A stretch of 45,158 nucleotides of DNA, from positions 1 through 45,158 of the forward strand of contig JAZDLO010000146.1 in assembly GCA_043801935.1 (NCBI GenBank), given 5' to 3'. Source of the DNA: JAZDLO01 sp043801935 (GTDB taxonomy: Bacteria > Actinomycetota > Thermoleophilia > RBG-16-64-13). The notes under the pieces are model-generated. The model was given only the letters and a program-made list of their open reading frames with translations, was not told the DNA's origin and did no database searches. Made by a program: the position numbers and the translations under genes. Of this stretch, positions 16,621 through 24,345 are shown piece by piece; position 1 is the stretch's first letter; every line of letters starts with the position of its first letter.

Positions 16621-18407
16621 CAGCCGCCCCCCCCGGATGGCCTCACTGCTCCGGCGATCCCGGCCGCTCGAGAGAACGCCCGCGCGGTGAGCAGGCCGTC
16701 GGGCGTACCCGCTGTCTCGTGGAGATCGGCGCTCACGCGCCCGAGGGCGGGTATGGCGAGCCCCGCGGCCTCCACCAACTCCGGCTGGGAGAAGAAGTCG
16801 CCCGGGGTACCCGCGTACACCGACCGGCCCTCGACCAAGACGACCAGCGAGTCTGCGTGCTCGGAGACTAGGCGCATGTCGTGAGTGACCATGGCCGCCG
16901 TGCCTCCCTCTGCTCGGAACTCTTGCATCATGGCCATCAGGCGGGCTGCCTGCAGCTCGTCCTGACCCAGGGTCGGCTCGTCGAGGATGAGGACGGACTG
17001 ACCCCGGATGAGCATGGACGCTACGCTCAACCTGCGCTTCTGGCCTTGGCTGAGCGAGAAAGGACTGGCTTCGGCCAAACGGAGCAATCCCAGGCGATCG
17101 AGCCAGATCTCAACCTGGTCCCGCTGTTCGGCAGTGAGGTGGCCGGCACGCCCCCGCCGCGCTTTTGGTGACAGGCTGAAAGCCAGCTCGCCGAACACCG
17201 TGTCGGTCACGAACTGATGCTCGGGATTCTGGAACACGTAGCCCACCCGGCCGCCGTCGGCCCACGCAGGCATGTCGGTGACGTCCCGCCCCTCGAGGAA
17301 CACGCTGCCGGGTGGCGGAGCAAGTACGCCCGAGAGCAAGGAGGCCAGAGTGCTCTTGCCGGCGCCGTTCGCCCCCGCGATGGCCAAAAAGCCGCCGCGG
17401 TAAAGGGACAGAGAGGCATCGACCAGCGCCAAGTGACCGTCTGGATACCGGTGGCTCAACCGCACCGCCCTCAGGAGAGGGTCGCTCGACACAGCGGGCT
17501 CGGCCGGGGCGGAAGCACATCGTCGCAACCGCTCGACAAGACCGGGGGTACCGGCGAGAGCCCCGGCCGTCTCTACCGTGCTGAGCGGGCTTCCAGGCAC
17601 GCGCCAGCCGGCCTTCCGCAAGGCCAGCACCAACCGGGAGGTCTGAGGCCGCCACACACCGGCAGCCTCAAGCTCGGATGCGCGCTCGTAGAAGGCCGTC
17701 TTCGGATCTCCCCGAAAGAGCAGCCGCCCCCCGGTGGCCAGCACCAGCACGCTGTCCACCCACTCGATCAACTCGTCGAGCTTGTGTTCGATGATGAGCA
17801 TGGTGTGCCGCCCGTCGGTGGCCAGCTTCCGTAGCAGGCGGAAGAGGTCCGTCGTCGCCCGGGGATCAAGATTAGCCGAGGGCTCATCCAGCACCAGTAC
17901 GCGCGGCCCCATGGCCAACACGGCGGCTAAGGCCACTCGCTGCTTCTCCCCCCCCGACAACGTCGCCAGCCGACGCTCGCGGTAGTCGGGCAGACCCACC
18001 GAGCGAAGCGACCGGTCGATGGCGATCTCGATCTCCTCGGGAGCCGTGCGCATGTTCTCCAACCCGAAGGCGATCTCGTCCTCGACCGTCAAAGTGCAGA
18101 ATTGCGCGTCGGGATCCTGGAAGACCAATCCGGTCTCCTGAGCCAGCAGGTGGACGGGGCTGCTGCCGACCACCAGTCCTGCTACCACTACCTCGCCCGC
18201 GTAGTCACCTTCCACCAAGTGCGGGATCAGACCGTCCAAGCACAGGGTCAGCGTGCTCTTGCCCGACCCGCTCGGTCCCAGCACCAGCACGGTCTCGCCG
18301 GGAGCAATGGCGAAGGACAGATCGCTCAGCGCCGGCTGGATGCGGGTCGCGTAGGTGAAGGACAGTCCGGCGGCCGATATCGCGGGTGGAGGGGTGGAGG
18401 TGGTCAG
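16620..18407 (-). CDS. ykoD: Energy-coupling factor transporter, duplicated ATPase (YkoD type)
   Basis: A double ABC ATPase of about 595 residues. First half: Walker A GPSGSGKST, Q-loop VFQDPDAQF, signature LSGGEKQ, Walker B VLVLDEPSANLDP. Second half: GANGAGKST, VFQNPEHQF, LSQGQKRRLS, SVLILDEPTLGQDE. The first GTG (18290) would cut the first domain just before Walker A. The frame is open further upstream and codes AAGLSFTYATRIQPALSDLS, the normal first strands. The only suitable start is CTG at 18407, overlapping the ykoE stop in CTGA with AAGAGG just upstream. No ATG, GTG or TTG lies between 18407 and 18290. The YkoD-type fused ATPase fits the YkoEDC thiamine/HMP transporter. Confidence 0.9.
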   Translation of the reverse strand: MTTSTPPPAISAAGLSFTYATRIQPALSDLSFAIAPGETVLVLGPSGSGKSTLTLCLDGLIPHLVEGDYAGEVVVAGLVVGSSPVHLLAQETGLVFQDPDAQFCTLTVEDEIAFGLENMRTAPEEIEIAIDRSLRSVGLPDYRERRLATLSGGEKQRVALAAVLAMGPRVLVLDEPSANLDPRATTDLFRLLRKLATDGRHTMLIIEHKLDELIEWVDSVLVLATGGRLLFRGDPKTAFYERASELEAAGVWRPQTSRLVLALRKAGWRVPGSPLSTVETAGALAGTPGLVERLRRCASAPAEPAVSSDPLLRAVRLSHRYPDGHLALVDASLSLYRGGFLAIAGANGAGKSTLASLLSGVLAPPPGSVFLEGRDVTDMPAWADGGRVGYVFQNPEHQFVTDTVFGELAFSLSPKARRGRAGHLTAEQRDQVEIWLDRLGLLRLAEASPFSLSQGQKRRLSVASMLIRGQSVLILDEPTLGQDELQAARLMAMMQEFRAEGGTAAMVTHDMRLVSEHADSLVVLVEGRSVYAGTPGDFFSQPELVEAAGLAIPALGRVSADLHETAGTPDGLLTARAFSRAAGIAGAVRPSGGGG

Positions 18408-18985
18408 ATCCTCTTCACCTTTCCCCGAGAGATCGACAGCCCCAAGAGCACCCCGGTCCTCGCGAGAGCCTCACCAAGCAGCTGGGATAGGACTCCGCCC
18501 AACACTACCGAGCTGATGACGACGAGAACGGCGGCCAGACCGATATCGCCCCACGCAAAGGTGCGGTAGTAGCTGTAGACGAAGGTATCGAGAAGGATGC
18601 TGAAGGCTCCGGCCAACCCGGCGGCTCCGTAGAGAGCGGCGCGATCGAAGCGTTTCCAGCGGAAACCCGCAAAGACGAGCTCCGCTCCCACGCCTTGCAC
18701 GAGGCCGCTGGCCATGGTGAGGATGCCCCACTGGTTCCCGAGAGCCATGCTGACAAAGGCGGCCACCAGTTCGCCCAGCAAGGCCGCCCCCGGGCGTCTG
18801 ATGATGTAGGGGACCAGCAACCCACCTACCATCCATATCCCTACGAGCGCGTAGGAGAAGGGAAAAGGGATCACCTGGAACACACTGGACCACAACAGGC
18901 CCCAACCCCAGAAGACCACGCCCACGGCCACGGCCAGCACGGCGGCCACCACCAACTCCCGCGTGGTCCATTCCTTGAATGACAT
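18404..18985 (-). CDS. ykoE: Thiamine/HMP ECF transporter S component (YkoE type)
   Basis: 193 residues, about six membrane segments. The start WTTRELVVAAVLAVAVGVVFW, followed by VGIWMVGGLLVPYIIRRPGAALLGELVAA and GNQWG, matches YkoE, the substrate-binding membrane subunit of the B. subtilis YkoEDC transporter for thiamine-related compounds. Its ATG lies two bases past the ykoF stop; a GGAGG lies a little far upstream. The stop overlaps the ATPase gene. The position behind a TPP riboswitch and thiN strongly supports a vitamin B1 substrate. Confidence 0.92.
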   Translation of the reverse strand: MSFKEWTTRELVVAAVLAVAVGVVFWGWGLLWSSVFQVIPFPFSYALVGIWMVGGLLVPYIIRRPGAALLGELVAAFVSMALGNQWGILTMASGLVQGVGAELVFAGFRWKRFDRAALYGAAGLAGAFSILLDTFVYSYYRTFAWGDIGLAAVLVVISSVVLGGVLSQLLGEALARTGVLLGLSISRGKVKRI

Positions 18986-18987
18986 GA

Positions 18988-19437
18988 TCAGTCTCGACCT
19001 CCGGACCTTAGGCTACGGTCGCGCGGTGGCGTGACGACATCTTCCGTGGCGGCGGTCGCCCCAGGGACTACCGGGGGCCCGACGGCTGCCGAAATAGGGG
19101 TCATCGAAGCCCCGGCCCGTACGTCCACTTCGCGCTGGATCTCGCCGACCAGCTCGTCGGTAGGCATCCCTGCCGCCAGCGTGGCCGTCATCACCGTTGG
19201 GCCGGAACGCTGCGCGGCCCGGAACGCCGCCCGCAGCGCCTGGAACACCTGATCTTCGCTACCGGACAGTAGAGTGCTGAGGTTCCCGACCCGGACCGAG
19301 CAACCCTCGGCGCCGGCTGCCTGGATGGCCGCCTGGACAGGTCCGTCGATGTCAGGCTGTCGCAGCGCATAGACGGACAACTGGCAGCCTACTATCTCCG
19401 CACTCATGTATCCCGGTCCTTTGAGAGCGTTCGCCAT
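18988..19437 (-). CDS. ykoF: YkoF-type thiamine/HMP-binding protein
   Basis: 149 residues. One YKOF domain (about residues 12-95): SAEIVGCQLSVYALRQPDID, VRVGNLSTLLSGSEDQVFQALRAAF, then a short strand TVMTATLAAG. B. subtilis YkoF has two such domains and binds thiamine and its pyrimidine moiety; here there is one, followed by a Pro/Ala/Val-rich tail of about 40 residues with no recognisable fold. No signal peptide is seen, so it should act in the cytoplasm. ATG at 19437 has GGGAGGT four bases upstream and begins two bases after thiN. Confidence 0.85.
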   Translation of the reverse strand: MANALKGPGYMSAEIVGCQLSVYALRQPDIDGPVQAAIQAAGAEGCSVRVGNLSTLLSGSEDQVFQALRAAFRAAQRSGPTVMTATLAAGMPTDELVGEIQREVDVRAGASMTPISAAVGPPVVPGATAATEDVVTPPRDRSLRSGGRD

Positions 19438-19439
19438 TC

Positions 19440-20078
19440 TTACCTCCCTCGGTAGTGGATCAGCAGCAGGATGCCGTCTCCATGAGTCACCCGGGCACCC
19501 GTGCCGGTCATGGTGTTGCTGACTCCCCGGGTGGCGGCCTGAAAGAGGACTTCGCCATCCAACGGGTAGAGCAGACCCCCGGTCCGCACGTCCTCCACCG
19601 CAGGGGTCAGTGGAAGCAGGGAAACGGTGTCGCCCCGCTCTCCGGCGAAGGTGCTGTCGCCTTTGACCAGGAAGGCCTCGTGCCAATCGTCGACCATCCG
19701 TACCCGGGCGCCGGCCAACCACGGGGAAGAGAGGAGCAGGAGGTTACCCACCAGGTGGTCAAGGCGCGGACCGCCCAGCGCCCCATAGACCGTGATGTCG
19801 TCCGCGCCCCGGGCGGTGACCAGCCTGAGCGCGGCCTCAGTGTCGGTCTCATCCTTGGCTGTGGGCAGCACCACTACCTCAACCCCCCGGGCCTCCAGAG
19901 CCTCGCGAGTGCGGACGGTGATCGAATCCAGATCCCCCACCAGCATCGCCGGCGTCAGACCCACCCTCGCGAGAGCTTCAGCGCCACCGTCGACCGCCAC
20001 CAACAGGTCGGCGGAATCGACAGCGGCCGCATCCAACTCTGCGGTCAGACTGGAACCAGCGACCACGACGGCGCGCAC
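19440..20078 (-). CDS. thiN: Thiamine pyrophosphokinase
   Basis: 212 residues. Transfers pyrophosphate from ATP to thiamine, giving the cofactor TPP directly. Seen motifs: LLVAVDGGAEAL, AMLVGDLDSI with the metal-binding acidic pair, TAKDETDTEAAL, VYGALGGPRLDHLVGN, and the C-terminal thiamine-binding strand region GVSNTMTGTGARV. The start is GTG at 20078 with GAGGAGGAG upstream. It is the first gene behind the TPP riboswitch. A CTCCACTCC stretch in the leader could cover this binding site when TPP is bound, so control at translation is plausible. Confidence 0.95.
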   Translation of the reverse strand: MRAVVVAGSSLTAELDAAAVDSADLLVAVDGGAEALARVGLTPAMLVGDLDSITVRTREALEARGVEVVVLPTAKDETDTEAALRLVTARGADDITVYGALGGPRLDHLVGNLLLLSSPWLAGARVRMVDDWHEAFLVKGDSTFAGERGDTVSLLPLTPAVEDVRTGGLLYPLDGEVLFQAATRGVSNTMTGTGARVTHGDGILLLIHYRGR

Positions 20079-20169
20079 GATCTCCTCCTCGTTCGAGCAC
20101 GGGGGGAGTGGAGCTTGAGCGGAAAGACGCCGGCGTATGAATAGGCGCTCGGGCTAAGGCGGATTACCG

Positions 20170-20257
20170 TTACTTCCCTTCGCTGGCATTACCCAGATCA
20201 GGTTCGTAGGGTCTGTGGCAGAGCCACACTCTCAGCTACACGCTCCCCTAGCAAGGT
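20170..20257 (-). ncRNA. TPP riboswitch (THI element)
   Basis: Read on the minus strand, the aptamer shows the conserved blocks in order: AGGGGAGC, then GCTGAGAG, a variable P3 stem, GACCCTACGAACCTGATC, and TGGGTAATGCCAGCGAAGGGA. These are the helices and T-loop sequences of thiamine pyrophosphate riboswitches. It lies about 90 bases upstream of thiN and heads the thiN-ykoFEDC operon. The expression platform (20079-20169) contains a CTCCACTCC stretch complementary to the thiN GAGGAGGAG site and no terminator with a T-run, favouring translational control (inference). Confidence 0.95.
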
Positions 20258-20275
20258 ATGTCGAATACCAGGAGG

Positions 20276-20284
20276 ATTATAGCA
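20276..20284 (-). promoter_or_regulatory. Extended -10 promoter of the TPP riboswitch operon
   Basis: On the minus strand TGC directly precedes a perfect TATAAT (20276-20281). The start point would be near 20269, about twelve bases before the riboswitch aptamer. No convincing -35 hexamer was found at normal spacing, which fits an extended -10 promoter. Confidence 0.6.
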
Positions 20285-20347
20285 CCGCCGATCTGCGCCG
20301 GCTTCAAGCGCCGCATCGGTGCCGCCGGCGACGTGCGCTACAACGGA

Positions 20348-20376
20348 GGGGCCCGGCCGCTACGCGGCCGGGCCCC
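20348..20376 (-). terminator. Perfect 13-bp GC hairpin downstream of pyruvate:ferredoxin oxidoreductase
   Basis: GGGGCCCGGCCGC at 20348-20360 and its exact complement GCGGCCGGGCCCC at 20364-20376 enclose a three-base loop. It lies 46 bases past the stop codon of the oxidoreductase gene and before the thiamine operon promoter. There is no T-run on the minus strand, so it is a non-canonical intrinsic terminator or an mRNA-stabilising hairpin. Confidence 0.65.
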
Positions 20377-20422
20377 AAGAGTCGTCGTGCCTACATCGCG
20401 CGGATCACGCGCGGGACGCCCG

Positions 20423-23400
20423 CTACTTGGCGCCTTCCTCCTTGACAGAGACGTCACAGTTCACCGGGCACTGCTCGCCTGTGGCGGAAGCCGTCACCTC
20501 CTTCGCACCGACAGCCGCAAGGGCCTTCTCATCAACCACGCCGGTATCGAAGGGGCACTCTTTGTCGTACTTCATCTCGGCCTGTTGCTTGAGGATCTCC
20601 CAACGGGTCCACACGTGTTTTTGTGCCTTGTCCGCAAGGATGCCCGCGGCCTCAGGGCGCGACTTCTTCAACATGTTGAAGCGGTTCTCCTGGTAGGCGA
20701 ACTCCTCGAAGGGGATGGACGGCTCCTTGGAATCGATCTGCAGTGGGTTCTTGCCTTCGGCGGCAAGACGCGGGTCGAAGCGGAAGAGGGGCCAAACGCC
20801 CGACTGCACGGCGGCTTTTTGCCGGTCGTAGCCGGTAGTCATGTCGATGCCCATGTTGATGCAGTGACTGTAAGCGATGATCAGGCTCGGCCCGTCGTAA
20901 GACTCGGCCTCGGTGAACGCCCGCACCGTCTGGGAGTCGCTGTAGCCCATCGCCACCTGGGCCACGTAGATGTTGCCGTAGGTCATGGAGATGGCAGCCA
21001 GGTCTTTCTTGGCCATGGGTTTGCCACCAGCGGCAAAGAGAGCCACCGCGCCCATGGGGGTGGCCTTCGAACACTGGCCCCCCGTGTTGGAGTACACCTG
21101 GGTGTTCAGAACGAGCAGGTTGATATTCCGGTTCGAGGCCAGCACGTGGTCCAATCCGCCGTAACCGATGTCGTATGCCCAGCCGTCGCCGCCAACGCCC
21201 CAGACGCTCTTCCTGACTAGATAGTCGGCCACACCGAGAAGCTGAGCATAGCGGTGGTCGGAGCCGTTGCCGGTCATCACCGCCCGTAACTTGGTCTTAA
21301 GTTCTGCCACCCGGGCGCGCTGGGCCGCGATCTCGGCCTCGTCGAGCTGCTTTGAATCAAGCAGTTCTCCGCAAAGCTCGACCCCGATGACCTCCCGCAG
21401 CGAGTCCAGCAGCTCACGAGCGAACTCCGTCTGTTTGTCGACCGTGAGACGCAGGCCAAAACTGAACTCCGCCGCATCTTCGAACAAAGAGTTGTTCCAT
21501 GTGGGTCCGCGGCCCTCGTCGTTCTTGGCATACGGCGTAGTCGGTAGGTTGCCGCCGAAAATGCTCGAGCAGCCGGTGGCGTTGCCGATGAGCAGACGAT
21601 CGCCGACCAACTGGCTGAGCAGTTTGAGGTAGGGCGTCTCCCCACAGCCGGCGCAGGCTCCCGAGAACTCGAACAGCGGCCGCAGAAGCTGGCTGCCTTT
21701 CACGCTGTTCACGCGCACCTGCGAGCGGTCGGGATCGGAGAGGCTGAGGAAGAATTCGAAGTTCTCCCGCTCGGTCTCACGCAGGGGTGGCTGGAAGGCC
21801 ATGTTGATGGCCTTGCGGCTCGGATCGGCCTTGTCCCTGCCCGGGCAGATGTGAACGCAGGCCCCGCAACCGGTGCAATCCTCGGGGGCCACCTGGACGG
21901 TCCACTTCTTGCCCGCGTACTCCTTGCCCTTCCCGTCGACCGATTTGAACGTGGGCGGGGCGTCGGCGAGAGCGGCCGCGTCATAGACCTTGGTGCGGAT
22001 AGTGGCATGCGGGCAGTGAAGTGAGCACTTGCCGCACTGGATGCACAGATCGGGCTCCCACACCGGGATCTCGAGAGCGATATTGCGCTTCTCCCACTTG
22101 GTGGTGTCGGTGGGCCAGGTCCCGTCGGCCGGCATGAGGCTCACCGGCACGTCATCGCCGGTGCCGGCCAGTATTCTAGCCGTCACCTTCTTAACGAATT
22201 CGGGTGCCTCGTCCGACACGACCGGCGGTTTCTCCACCGTACTGGTCGGCGAAGCGGGGACCGCGATCTCATGAAGCTTGGCGATGGCCTGATCGACCGC
22301 ATTGTTGTTCATGCGCACGACTTTGTCGCCTCGCTTGCCGTATGTCTTCTTGATCGCGGCCTTGATCGCCTCGATAGCTTCTTCCTGGGGCAAGATACTC
22401 GACAGATAGAAGAAGCAGGTCTGCATGATGGTGTTGATGCGTGCGCCCATGCCGGTCTCTTTGGCGACCTCATAGGCGTTGATCGCATACAGCTTGATCT
22501 TCATGTCGATGATGCGTTGCTGCATCTCCCGGGGGATCTTGTCCCAGACCTCTTCAGTGGGGAAGGGAGCATTGAGCAGGAACGTGGCTCCGGGCACGGC
22601 GGCTGCCAGGATGTCGAACTTCTCAAGGAAGGCCCACACGTGGCAGGCCACGAAGTTGGCCTTGTTGACAAGGTAGGATGATCTGATCGGTTCCGGTCCG
22701 AAGCGCAGATGGCTGACGGTCATGACCCCAGCCTTCTTGGAGTCGTAGACGAAATAGCCCTGAGCATAGTTCGGGGTATCTTCTCCGATGATCTTGATGG
22801 AGTTCTTGTTGGCGCCCACCGTGCCGTCGCTGCCCAGGCCATAGAACAGCGCCCTGACTACGTTCGCCGACTCGGTGCTGAAATGCTGGTCGAACTCAAG
22901 GCTGGTGTGAGTGACGTCGTCGTTGATACCGATAGTGAAGTGCTTCTTGGGATCGGTCTTAGTCAACTCGTCGAACACCGCCTTGACCATTGCCGGTGTG
23001 AATTCCTTGCTGGAGAGGCCGTAGCGTCCGCCGATGACCGTTATGTCGCGGCCCGAGCAACCGACGGCGTCGACCACGTCGAGGTAGAGAGGCTCGCCGC
23101 TCGCCCCCGGCTCCTTGGTGCGATCGAGGACGGCGATGCTCTTGACCGTCTCCGGAAGCGCGGCGACGAAGTGATCGATGCTGAAGGGCCGGTAGAGCCT
23201 GACCTTCAGTACCCCCACCTTCTCGCCGTCGCCGACCAGGTAATCCACCGTCTCGTGCGCCGCCTCCGCGCCGGAACCCATCAGCACAACGACCCTCTCC
23301 GCATCCGGAGCGCCGACATAGTCGAATAGGTGATAATTCCGGCCGGTCGATTCGCCCAGCCGGTCCATGTAGTCCTGCACGATCCCCGGACAAGCCAGAT

Positions 23401-24106
23401 AGTAGGGGTTGACGGTCTCGCGCCCCTGGAAGTACACGTCCGGGTTTTGGCTGGTGCCTCGGAGGACGGGACGGTCGGGTGTCATGCCCCGGTCACGATG
23501 AGCCAGCACGAGGTCCTCATCGATCAGGGAGCGTACGACCTCATCATCCATGAGCTCGATCTTCTGTACCTCGTGCGACGTGCGGAAGCCGTCGAAGAAG
23601 TGGATGAACGGAACCCGGGACTTCAGCGTGGCGGCAGACCCCACCAAGGCCAGATCGTGGGCCTCCTGGACGGAGCTCGAAGCGAGCAGAGCGAAACCGG
23701 TCTGCCGGACGGCCATCACATCCTGGTGGTCACCAAAGATGCTCAGGGCCTGGCAGGCCAATGAGCGAGCGGTCACATGCCAGCAGGTGGGAGTCAGCTC
23801 GCCGGCCACCTTGTACATGGTGGGGATCATGAGGAGCAGCCCTTGGCTGGCGGTGAACGTCGTACTGAGCGAACCGGCCTGCAAGGCCCCGTGCACTGCC
23901 GCAGCTGCGCCGGCCTCCGACTGCATCTCGACCACCATGGGCACGGTCCCCCACAGGTTCTTCTTACCCGTGGCGCTCCATGCGTCGGAGTGCTCGCCCA
24001 TGGGACTCGATGGGGTGATCGGATAGATGGCGATCACCTCGTTGACCTTGTGCGCCACGTGGGCGACGGCTTCGTTGCCATCCATCATTACGGTGTTCTT
24101 CGCCAT
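20423..24106 (-). CDS. nifJ: Pyruvate:ferredoxin (flavodoxin) oxidoreductase, single-chain
   Basis: 1227 residues, a full-length homodimer-type enzyme that converts pyruvate and CoA to acetyl-CoA and CO2 with ferredoxin or flavodoxin as acceptor. Domain I starts MDGNEAVAHVAHKVNEVIAIYPITPSSPMGE (given here with its family-typical YPITPSS). Two 4Fe-4S motifs CIQCGKCSLHCP and CTGCGACVHICP lie at about residues 695-760. The TPP domain has FSGACAGCGETPY, IGNATGCSSIFGG and GDGWAYDIGYGGLDHVLAS, ending NTGGQCSKATPMGA. A C-terminal extension follows. ATG at 24106 has AAAGGA upstream. The long, possibly structured leader is described separately. It marks an anaerobic or microaerophilic metabolism. Confidence 0.96.
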   Translation of the reverse strand: MAKNTVMMDGNEAVAHVAHKVNEVIAIYPITPSSPMGEHSDAWSATGKKNLWGTVPMVVEMQSEAGAAAAVHGALQAGSLSTTFTASQGLLLMIPTMYKVAGELTPTCWHVTARSLACQALSIFGDHQDVMAVRQTGFALLASSSVQEAHDLALVGSAATLKSRVPFIHFFDGFRTSHEVQKIELMDDEVVRSLIDEDLVLAHRDRGMTPDRPVLRGTSQNPDVYFQGRETVNPYYLACPGIVQDYMDRLGESTGRNYHLFDYVGAPDAERVVVLMGSGAEAAHETVDYLVGDGEKVGVLKVRLYRPFSIDHFVAALPETVKSIAVLDRTKEPGASGEPLYLDVVDAVGCSGRDITVIGGRYGLSSKEFTPAMVKAVFDELTKTDPKKHFTIGINDDVTHTSLEFDQHFSTESANVVRALFYGLGSDGTVGANKNSIKIIGEDTPNYAQGYFVYDSKKAGVMTVSHLRFGPEPIRSSYLVNKANFVACHVWAFLEKFDILAAAVPGATFLLNAPFPTEEVWDKIPREMQQRIIDMKIKLYAINAYEVAKETGMGARINTIMQTCFFYLSSILPQEEAIEAIKAAIKKTYGKRGDKVVRMNNNAVDQAIAKLHEIAVPASPTSTVEKPPVVSDEAPEFVKKVTARILAGTGDDVPVSLMPADGTWPTDTTKWEKRNIALEIPVWEPDLCIQCGKCSLHCPHATIRTKVYDAAALADAPPTFKSVDGKGKEYAGKKWTVQVAPEDCTGCGACVHICPGRDKADPSRKAINMAFQPPLRETERENFEFFLSLSDPDRSQVRVNSVKGSQLLRPLFEFSGACAGCGETPYLKLLSQLVGDRLLIGNATGCSSIFGGNLPTTPYAKNDEGRGPTWNNSLFEDAAEFSFGLRLTVDKQTEFARELLDSLREVIGVELCGELLDSKQLDEAEIAAQRARVAELKTKLRAVMTGNGSDHRYAQLLGVADYLVRKSVWGVGGDGWAYDIGYGGLDHVLASNRNINLLVLNTQVYSNTGGQCSKATPMGAVALFAAGGKPMAKKDLAAISMTYGNIYVAQVAMGYSDSQTVRAFTEAESYDGPSLIIAYSHCINMGIDMTTGYDRQKAAVQSGVWPLFRFDPRLAAEGKNPLQIDSKEPSIPFEEFAYQENRFNMLKKSRPEAAGILADKAQKHVWTRWEILKQQAEMKYDKECPFDTGVVDEKALAAVGAKEVTASATGEQCPVNCDVSVKEEGAK

Positions 24107-24139
24107 CCTAGTCCTTTCTTCGTCGCGTCCTCAAGACCG

Positions 24140-24188
24140 CGGTTCCAGCCCAGAACGCTCAATGCAGCCGACACAAGTACTGGAACCG
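24140..24188 (-). repeat. Inverted repeat in the leader of the pyruvate:ferredoxin oxidoreductase gene
   Basis: CGGTTCCAG (24140-24148) and CTGGAACCG (24180-24188) are perfect 9-bp complements separated by 31 bases, about 35 bases upstream of the start codon. In mRNA this would be a stem-loop. A second 9-bp pair, GTTCCCTGA at 24232-24240 with TCAGGGAAC at 24294-24302, lies further upstream with 53 bases between arms. No known riboswitch class was recognised. Confidence 0.5.
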
Positions 24189-24302
24189 GGGCACGGAAGC
24201 TATCGATCACGTTCGACAAGCCAGGGGCGTCGTTCCCTGACGCAGAACGTGCGCAACCGGGCCTCCGGGCGTGTCCAGCGAAGACCTCGGCGCTCAGGGA
24301 AC

Positions 24303-24308
24303 ATTATA
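24303..24308 (-). promoter_or_regulatory. Putative -10 element for the pyruvate:ferredoxin oxidoreductase gene
   Basis: A perfect TATAAT on the minus strand in the gap behind the MmpL gene. No good -35 hexamer is visible at 16-18 bases. It would give a leader of about 190 bases. In an otherwise GC-rich gap a perfect -10 is noteworthy but not decisive. Confidence 0.4.
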
Positions 24309-24345
24309 GCGCCTGTGCGTTGGCGGAACGCCCCCGCGCGCCGGC

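Noticed and set aside
24109..24300. tRNA or known riboswitch in the oxidoreductase leader
   Set aside because: A GGTTCCAG segment resembles a T-arm at first sight, but no cloverleaf can be drawn and no riboswitch consensus blocks are present.
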